In this document: positions 6,856 to 10,435 of the stretch, piece after piece | Layout: every line of letters begins with the position of its first letter | Position numbering within the stretch: the first letter of the stretch is position 1 | Source of the DNA: VAZQ01 sp036406655 | GTDB taxonomy: Bacteria; Pseudomonadota; Alphaproteobacteria; Rhizobiales; Xanthobacteraceae | Length of the DNA: 10,435 bases | Direction of reading: 5' to 3' | Assembly (NCBI GenBank): GCA_036406655.1 | Contig: DASXAP010000145.1 | Span: 1-10,435, forward strand | Translations under genes and position numbers: made by a program | The notes under the pieces: generated by a model | The model's input: only the letters and a program-made list of their open reading frames with translations | What the model was told of the DNA's origin: nothing | The model's database searches: none

Positions 6856-7698
6856 ATGCAATCTTCTGTCCTTGCGGCCACGGGCGCGGCGCTGCTTCTC
6901 GCCACCGGTGCGGCGCCGGCGCAGGATTCCGCGCCGCTGCGCACCGCCGTCGACGGCACCTTCGCGCCGCACGCGTTTCCCGACCTGTCCGGCGGCTACC
7001 AGGGGTTCAACATCGATCTCGCCAACGCCATCGCCGCCCGCCTCAAGCGCAGGATCGTCATCGATGCCGCGCAGTTCTCCGGGCTGGTGCCGGCGCTGCA
7101 GGCCGGCACCTACGACTTTCTCTCCGCTCCGACCACCGTGACCAAGGAGCGGGCCGAGAACATGCTGTTCACCGAAGGCTATCTCAACACCGACTTCCAG
7201 TTCCTGATCAGGAAGGGTGCGCCGAAGGTGACGAGCCTCGAGGACCTCAAGGGCAAGACCGTCTCGGTCAACAAGGGCTCGGCCTACGATTCCTGGGCGC
7301 GCGAGCTGGAAGCAAAGATCGGCTGGAAGGTGGAATCGTTCGGCACCCAGACCGATGCGGTGCAGGCGGTGCTGGTCGGGCGCGCCGATGCGAACGTCGC
7401 CGGCAACACCGTGATCGCCTGGGCGGCGAAGAACAACCCGCAGCTCGAGCTGTCCTATCTCTACTCGACGGGCCTGGTCTGGGCGGCGCCGCTGCGCAAG
7501 GATTCGGGCGAGCTCCGCAGGACGATCGAGAACGCCGTCGAATGCATGAAGCTCGACGGCACCATCGCGCGGATGCACGAGAAGTGGTTCGGCGTGGCCG
7601 CCGCTCCCGGCTCGGCCGCCGTCACCGTCTTCCCCGGCTACGGCGTGCCGGGGATGACCGGCTACGATCCGACCCCGCACACCCCGGCATGCGGCTGA
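6856..7698 (+). CDS. Polar-amino-acid-type ABC transporter periplasmic substrate-binding protein (family 3)
   Basis: This secreted periplasmic receptor captures the substrate and delivers it to the membrane permeases encoded downstream. Its 280 residues begin with a signal peptide, a hydrophobic stretch at about 4-20 with likely cleavage after Ala22 (APA-QDS). Family-3 landmarks follow: GFNIDLANAIAARL (50-63), the SGLVPALQAGTYDFL stretch (75-89), TVTKERAENMLFTEGY (94-109) and the second-lobe LEDLKGKTVSVNKGSA (128-143). The ligand type cannot be read with confidence. The C-terminus has an unusual Gly/Pro-rich tail ending PHTPACG (274-280). With Cys230 it gives two cysteines that could form a disulfide in the periplasm. 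ATG 6856 is preceded by GGGGGAG (6845-6851) 4 bases away and gives a proper signal peptide, unlike the longer TTG-initiated frame from 6790. A 9-bp GC hairpin starts at its stop codon and a large repeat separates it from the ATPase gene. Confidence 0.9.
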   Translation: MQSSVLAATGAALLLATGAAPAQDSAPLRTAVDGTFAPHAFPDLSGGYQGFNIDLANAIAARLKRRIVIDAAQFSGLVPALQAGTYDFLSAPTTVTKERAENMLFTEGYLNTDFQFLIRKGAPKVTSLEDLKGKTVSVNKGSAYDSWARELEAKIGWKVESFGTQTDAVQAVLVGRADANVAGNTVIAWAAKNNPQLELSYLYSTGLVWAAPLRKDSGELRRTIENAVECMKLDGTIARMHEKWFGVAAAPGSAAVTVFPGYGVPGMTGYDPTPHTPACG

Positions 7699-7727
7699 GC
7701 CGCCGCGGTGCGATCGGCCGGCGGCTC
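7697..7727 (+). terminator. GC-rich hairpin at the binding-protein stop codon
   Basis: GAGCCGCCG (7697-7705) pairs perfectly with CGGCGGCTC (7719-7727) across a 13-base loop, beginning inside the stop codon. No T-run follows, so it is not a canonical intrinsic terminator. It may act as a 3'-end stabiliser or partial terminator, which would fit the common pattern of binding protein being made in excess over the permease. That function is inference. Confidence 0.5.
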
Positions 7728-7730
7728 CAG

Positions 7731-8036
7731 AGCGGGTTTCGATGAATTTGACGCACGAGTGCTTGCGATCTGCGTCACCCTCCCCTGAAAGGGGAGGGCG
7801 CAGGCGGCCTTCGGCCGCCGTTTCTGGTGACAAGAACGCCGATGCTTTGCATCGGCTATGGAGGCGCTCTGCGCGGCGCCGGGGTGGGGTGAAAGTCGAA
7901 TCGACATTTTCGAAACGAGGTCACCCCACCCCGCTCGCCACCTCGCGCAAGCGCTCGGTGGCTTCGCGACCCTCCCCTTCCAGGGGAGGGTGCGCCCGCT
8001 GCACCGATGTGCATCAATTCGACCGGAACGCGCTTT
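7731..8036. repeat. Compound palindromic intergenic repeat with terminal inverted repeats (copy 1)
   Basis: The 380 bases between the binding-protein and ATPase genes are filled by a repeat of about 305 bp. Its ends are imperfect inverted repeats of about 28 bases: AGAGCGGGTTTCGAT-GAATTTGACGCAC at the left against the complement of the right end, roughly 22 of 27 positions alike by eye. Inside lie perfect stems in order: CCCTCCCCT/AGGGGAGGG (7778-7798), GGCGGCC/GGCCGCC (7803-7819), GCCGATGC/GCATCGGC (7838-7856), a 13-bp long-range pair CGGGGTGGGGTGA/TCACCCCACCCCG (7880-7892 with 7921-7933), GCCACC/GGTGGC (7937-7942 with 7957-7962), and ACCCTCCCCT/AGGGGAGGGT (7969-7991). TGCACCGATGTGCATC (8000-8015) recurs inverted at 10245-10260. 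Small frames across it are not genes. It resembles non-coding repeats I recall as widespread in Bradyrhizobium-like genomes. Confidence 0.8.
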
Positions 8037-8078
8037 AGGGCGTCTCGGCCGGGGCGTCCGCGCGGGGCGAGCACGTCG

Positions 8079-8825
8079 ATGACCGCGAGCGAGCCGCCCA
8101 TTCTCGAGGTTCGCGGCCTGCGCAAGAGCTTCCGCCAGGTCGAGGTGCTGCGCGGGATCGATCTTTCCGTTCTCCCCCAGGAGCTCGTCTTCATCATCGG
8201 GCCGTCCGGCTCGGGCAAGAGCACGCTCCTGCGCTGCTGCAACCGGCTCGAGGAGCCGACCAGCGGCTCGATCGTGGTCGACGGCATCGACATCATGGCC
8301 CGCTCGACCGATGTGAACGCCATGCGGCGGCGGATCGGCATGGTGTTCCAGTCGTTCAACCTCTATCCGCACATGACCGCGCTCGGCAACGTGACGCTGG
8401 CGCTGACCAAGGTGCTGCGCAGGCCGCGCGCCGAGGCGGCGAAGCTCGCGCTTGCCGCGCTCGACCGCGTCGGCCTCGCCGACAAGGCCGGCGCGCATCC
8501 CGCCGACCTCTCCGGCGGGCAGCAGCAGCGGGTGGCGATCGCGCGTGCGCTTGCGCTCGAGCCGAAGATCATGCTGTTCGACGAGCCGACCTCGGCGCTC
8601 GATCCCGAGCTCGTCGGCAGCGTGCTCGGCGTCATGCGCGAGCTCAGGCGCGGCGGGATGACCATGCTGGTGGTGAGCCACGAGATGCGGTTCGCTCGCG
8701 ATGCCGCCGACCGGGTCATCTTCATGGACCACGGCGCGATCGTCGAGGAGGGGCCGCCCGAGCGGATGTTCGCGGCGCCGGCGCAGGCGCGCACCCGCGC
8801 CTTCCTGCGCGAGCTCGGGCGCTGA
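8079..8825 (+). CDS. Polar-amino-acid-type ABC transporter ATP-binding protein
   Basis: This cytoplasmic ATPase powers the importer; two copies are expected to dock on the permease pair. All motifs are intact in 248 residues: Walker A GPSGSGKST (41-49), Q-loop MVFQSFNLYPHMT (88-100, Gln91), signature LSGGQQQ (144-150), Walker B IMLFDEP (164-170), D-loop SALDPE (172-177) and switch His201 in VVSHEM. FQSFNLYPHMTALGN and the overall length are typical of the GlnQ/HisP-type polar amino acid group. ATG 8079 is chosen because the protein then starts just before the first strand (PPILEVRGL). The longer frame from 8007 runs back into the repeat. The ribosome binding site is weak (GGGGCGAG at about 8063-8070). 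Translation is tightly linked to the next gene (7 bases between its stop and the next ATG). Confidence 0.96.
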   Translation: MTASEPPILEVRGLRKSFRQVEVLRGIDLSVLPQELVFIIGPSGSGKSTLLRCCNRLEEPTSGSIVVDGIDIMARSTDVNAMRRRIGMVFQSFNLYPHMTALGNVTLALTKVLRRPRAEAAKLALAALDRVGLADKAGAHPADLSGGQQQRVAIARALALEPKIMLFDEPTSALDPELVGSVLGVMRELRRGGMTMLVVSHEMRFARDAADRVIFMDHGAIVEEGPPERMFAAPAQARTRAFLRELGR

Positions 8826-8832
8826 GGCGGCG

Positions 8833-9516
8833 ATGGGCGGCTGGTCGGCCTTTGTCGCCACCTTCTTCGACTCCCGGCTGATCGAGCGCTATCTCCCGGC
8901 GATCCTCCAGGGCGTCGGGGTGACGATCGAGATCGCGGCGGGCGTCGTCGTCTGCGGCATCGCCTTGGGCCTCCTGCTCGCGGTCGTGCGCTCGTTCCGG
9001 GTCATGGCGCTGAGCGTGCCGATCGTCGTCTTCGCCGACGCCTTTCGCGCGCTCCCTCCGCTGGTGCTGGTGCTGCTCGTCTATTTCGGGCTGCCGAATG
9101 TCGGGGTGAACCTGCCGTCGTTCCTGGTGCTCTGGCTGGTGCTGTCGCTGGTGCTTGCCGCCTTCGCCGAGGAGATCTTCTGGGCCGGCATTCTTTCGGT
9201 GCCGAAGGGGCAGTGGGAGGCGGCGCGCTCGACCGGGCTCGGCTTCCTCGCCACGCTCGGCTGGGTGGTGCTGCCGCAGGCGCTGCGGCTGACGATCCCG
9301 CCGATCACCAACCGGACGCTGGCGATCACCAAGAACACGGCGCTCGGCACGGTGATCGGGGTGGGCGAGATCCTCAACCAGGCGACGACCGCCCAGGCGT
9401 TCTCGGGCAACGCCACCCCGCTGATGATGGGCGCGGTCGCCTACGTGATCCTGTTCATCCCGGTGGTCGCGCTCGGGCGCTACCTGGAGACGCGCTTCGC
9501 CTGGCGGAGGACGTGA
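8833..9516 (+). CDS. Polar-amino-acid-type ABC transporter permease, first subunit
   Basis: This inner-membrane subunit of 227 residues belongs to the HisMQ/GlnP type. Hydrophobic segments are visible at about 20-55, 60-85, 97-118, 140-160 and 196-216. The cytoplasmic coupling loop that contacts the ATPase is conserved: GILSVPKGQWEAARSTGLG (119-137), then LPQALRLTIPP (147-157). FRALPPLVLVLLVYFGLP (71-88) is a family hallmark. The start at 8833 follows GAGG (8824-8827) and lies 7 bases beyond the ATPase stop. The longer open frame from 8701 overlaps the ATPase gene and is not credible. Its last base is shared with the ATG of the second permease, so the two are translationally coupled. Together they would form a heterodimeric channel. 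Confidence 0.95.
   Translation: MGGWSAFVATFFDSRLIERYLPAILQGVGVTIEIAAGVVVCGIALGLLLAVVRSFRVMALSVPIVVFADAFRALPPLVLVLLVYFGLPNVGVNLPSFLVLWLVLSLVLAAFAEEIFWAGILSVPKGQWEAARSTGLGFLATLGWVVLPQALRLTIPPITNRTLAITKNTALGTVIGVGEILNQATTAQAFSGNATPLMMGAVAYVILFIPVVALGRYLETRFAWRRT
9207..9240 (+). repeat. 34-base direct repeat in the first permease, partner at 9881-9914
   Basis: Positions 9207-9240 match 9881-9914 in 33 of 34 bases, with a single G/C difference. Both copies encode the ATPase-coupling loop (KGQWEAARSTGL versus QGQWDAARSTGL). Third codon positions are also identical, so protein conservation alone does not fully explain the match. Confidence 0.8.
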
Positions 9517-10181
9517 TGGGGTCGATCGTCGAGCAGTTCTTCAATCTGGCGATCATGCAGCAGGCGCTGCCGCTCGTGCTCATGGGCCTGCGGCAGACGA
9601 TCCTCCTCTGCCTCCTGGTGGTGCCGATCGGGCTTTCGGGCGGGCTCGGCTTTGCGCTCCTCTCGCGCTCGCGGCTGCGGGCGGTGCGCTGGGCGGCAGT
9701 GGTGGGGATCGACTTCTTCCGCGCGGTGCCGCCGCTCGTGCTGCTCATCTTCGTCTATTCCGGCCTGCCCTTCGCCGGGCTTCGGCCCTCCCCGCTCGCC
9801 GCGGTGGCGATCGCCTTCTTCCTCAACAGCTCGAGCTATTACGGCGAGATCTACCGCGCCGGGATCGAGAGCATCGCCCAGGGGCAGTGGGACGCGGCGC
9901 GCTCGACCGGGCTCCGCGACCATCAGACGCTCCTCTTCGTCGTGCTGCCGCAGGCGGTCCGCAACGTGCTGCCCGATCTCGTCTCCAACACCGTCGAGGT
10001 GGTCAAGCTCACCTCGCTCGCCAGCGTTGTGGCGCTGCCGGAGCTGCTGTATTCCGCCGACATGGCGCGCTCGGTGACCTTCAACAGCTCGCCCATCGTG
10101 CTCGCGGCGGCGCTCTATCTCGTGATGCTGTGGCCGCTGGTGCGGCTGACCAGCCGCCTCGAGCGGCGCATCGCGAGCTGA
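9516..10181 (+). CDS. Polar-amino-acid-type ABC transporter permease, second subunit
   Basis: This second inner-membrane subunit has 221 residues and is paralogous to the first. Hydrophobic segments are at about 17-50, 57-82, 92-108, 138-156 and 192-210. The family motif FFRAVPPLVLLIFVYSGLP (67-85) and the coupling loop EIYRAGIESIAQGQWDAARSTGL (111-133) with LPQAVRNVLPDL (144-155) are intact. The start is firm: TGATG joins the previous stop and this start, and GGAGG (9506-9510) lies 5 bases upstream. The coupling-loop DNA is almost identical to that of the first permease (33 of 34 bases), which suggests a shared origin or gene conversion. This is the last gene of the operon. No T-run terminator is seen in the following 100 bases. 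Confidence 0.95.
   Translation: MGSIVEQFFNLAIMQQALPLVLMGLRQTILLCLLVVPIGLSGGLGFALLSRSRLRAVRWAAVVGIDFFRAVPPLVLLIFVYSGLPFAGLRPSPLAAVAIAFFLNSSSYYGEIYRAGIESIAQGQWDAARSTGLRDHQTLLFVVLPQAVRNVLPDLVSNTVEVVKLTSLASVVALPELLYSADMARSVTFNSSPIVLAAALYLVMLWPLVRLTSRLERRIAS
9881..9914 (+). repeat. 34-base direct repeat in the second permease, partner at 9207-9240
   Basis: This is the second copy of the coupling-loop repeat, 674 bases from the first and in the same orientation. Recombination between the copies would delete most of one permease and fuse the two genes in frame or nearly so. Confidence 0.8.
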
Positions 10182-10214
10182 GCGAGGCAGGCGCGCGTCG
10201 CGAGGGTCGGGTGC

Positions 10215-10295
10215 AAGCGCGCTGGTCCATGTCCCGATCAGATCGATGCACATCGGTGCAACGCGACGGATTTGCTCCCTCCCCCGCTTGCGGGG
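10215..10295. repeat. Partial, oppositely oriented copy of the compound repeat (copy 2), truncated
   Basis: AAGCGCG (10215-10221), a CCCGATCAGATC segment and GATGCACATCGGTGCA (10245-10260) reproduce, as reverse complement, the right end of copy 1; the 16-base core is an exact match. TGCAC-ATCG-GTGCA is itself an inverted repeat. After about 15 bases comes a CCCTCCCCC hairpin arm (10277-10285), the turn GCTTGC and GGGG. The matching GAGGG that would complete the right arm is missing: TGTACAGACC of the IS element begins at 10296 instead. Confidence 0.65.
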
Positions 10296-10435
10296 TGTAC
10301 AGACCGGGGACATCGAGGACACTTTTCGCCCCCGTTCGGGGACATCGAGGACACTCTTGCCCCACCCGATTCGGTCGGAGGAGGGGGCTCGATGCCTTGG
10401 CGGGAGCAATCCATCATGGACCAGCGTGAAGAGTT
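10296..10435 (+). mobile_element. Left end of an IS481-family insertion sequence (continues beyond the window)
   Basis: The element is recognised from the transposase N-terminus starting at 10392 and the preceding end-like DNA. The proposed boundary is TGTACAGACC at 10296, since IS481-family ends usually begin with TGT. The motif CGGGGACATCGAGGACACT occurs twice in direct orientation (10305-10323 and 10337-10355, 32 bases apart), resembling repeated transposase-binding sites near an end. The right end and target duplication lie outside the window, so the exact border is inferred. Confidence 0.65.
10392..10435 (+). CDS. IS481-family transposase, N-terminal fragment cut by the window end
   Basis: Only 14 codons are present, reading MPWREQSIMDQREE. 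This closely resembles the start I recall for IS481-type DDE transposases (M-P-W-[RK]-E-x-S-x-M-[DE]-x-R-x-x-F), which continue into a helix-turn-helix domain and then an integrase core. A strong purine-rich ribosome binding site, GGAGGAGGGGG (10377-10387), lies 4 bases upstream of ATG 10392. A second in-frame ATG is at 10416. The frame is open to the edge. Whether the full gene is intact cannot be seen. Confidence 0.7.
   Translation, partial: MPWREQSIMDQREE

Noticed and set aside
6544..7833. Minus-strand open frame of 429 codons opposite the binding-protein gene
   Set aside because: It is antisense to a clear binding protein and contains shadow frames of the lyase gene; composition is typical of GC-driven open frames.
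7778..7991. CRISPR-like repeated CCCTCCCC units
   Set aside because: Only two such hairpins are present, they are palindromic and in unequal surroundings, with no regular repeat-spacer spacing and no cas genes.
7662..8861. Minus-strand open frame of 399 codons across the repeat and ATPase
   Set aside because: It runs antisense through an intact ABC ATPase and through palindromic repeats; no protein motif is visible.
9480..10409. Minus-strand open frame of 309 codons opposite the second permease
   Set aside because: It is an antisense shadow with a His/Arg/Glu-rich product; the permease on the plus strand is well supported.

Overview
The window reads as chromosomal DNA from a high-GC alphaproteobacterium, most likely of the Rhizobiales/Hyphomicrobiales type. 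That rests on strong GC-rich codon bias over most of the window, intergenic palindromic repeats built on CCCTCCCC/GGGGAGGG hairpins of the kind I recall from Bradyrhizobium-like genomes, and the protein types present. No rRNA, tRNA or CRISPR array is visible.

Layout. (1) 18-2369, plus strand, visibly lower in GC than the rest: a DUF364-type Rossmann protein followed by a PaaK/CapK-type AMP-forming acyl-CoA ligase (adenylating enzyme). They look like the right-hand end of an acquired small-molecule gene set that continues to the left. (2) 2538-3777: two convergent cytoplasmic genes, a probable GH114-like TIM-barrel protein and an unrecognised 173-residue protein. (3) 3778-4214: a gene-free stretch holding one perfect palindrome. 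(4) 6697 down to 4215, minus strand: a two-gene operon of a DapA/NAL-superfamily lyase followed by a D-hydantoinase/dihydropyrimidinase. (5) 6856-10181, plus strand, divergent from (4): a complete polar-amino-acid ABC importer (periplasmic binding protein, ATPase, two permeases). (6) 10215-10435: a repeat copy interrupted by the left end and first codons of an IS481-family insertion sequence.

How the genes may work together. The lyase, hydantoinase and importer share one divergent regulatory region (6698-6855), which suggests one catabolic module: the importer brings in a small amino-acid-like or cyclic amide compound, the hydantoinase opens a cyclic amide, and the lyase acts on a carbonyl compound. 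The substrate is not known. The N-carbamoyl amidohydrolase that usually follows a hydantoinase is absent from the window.

The most unusual DNA structure is a compound palindromic repeat of about 305 bp (7731-8036) with imperfect terminal inverted repeats. It sits inside the importer operon between the binding-protein gene and the ATPase gene. A second, oppositely oriented partial copy lies after the operon (10215-10295) and appears to be cut in its hairpin by the IS481 element.
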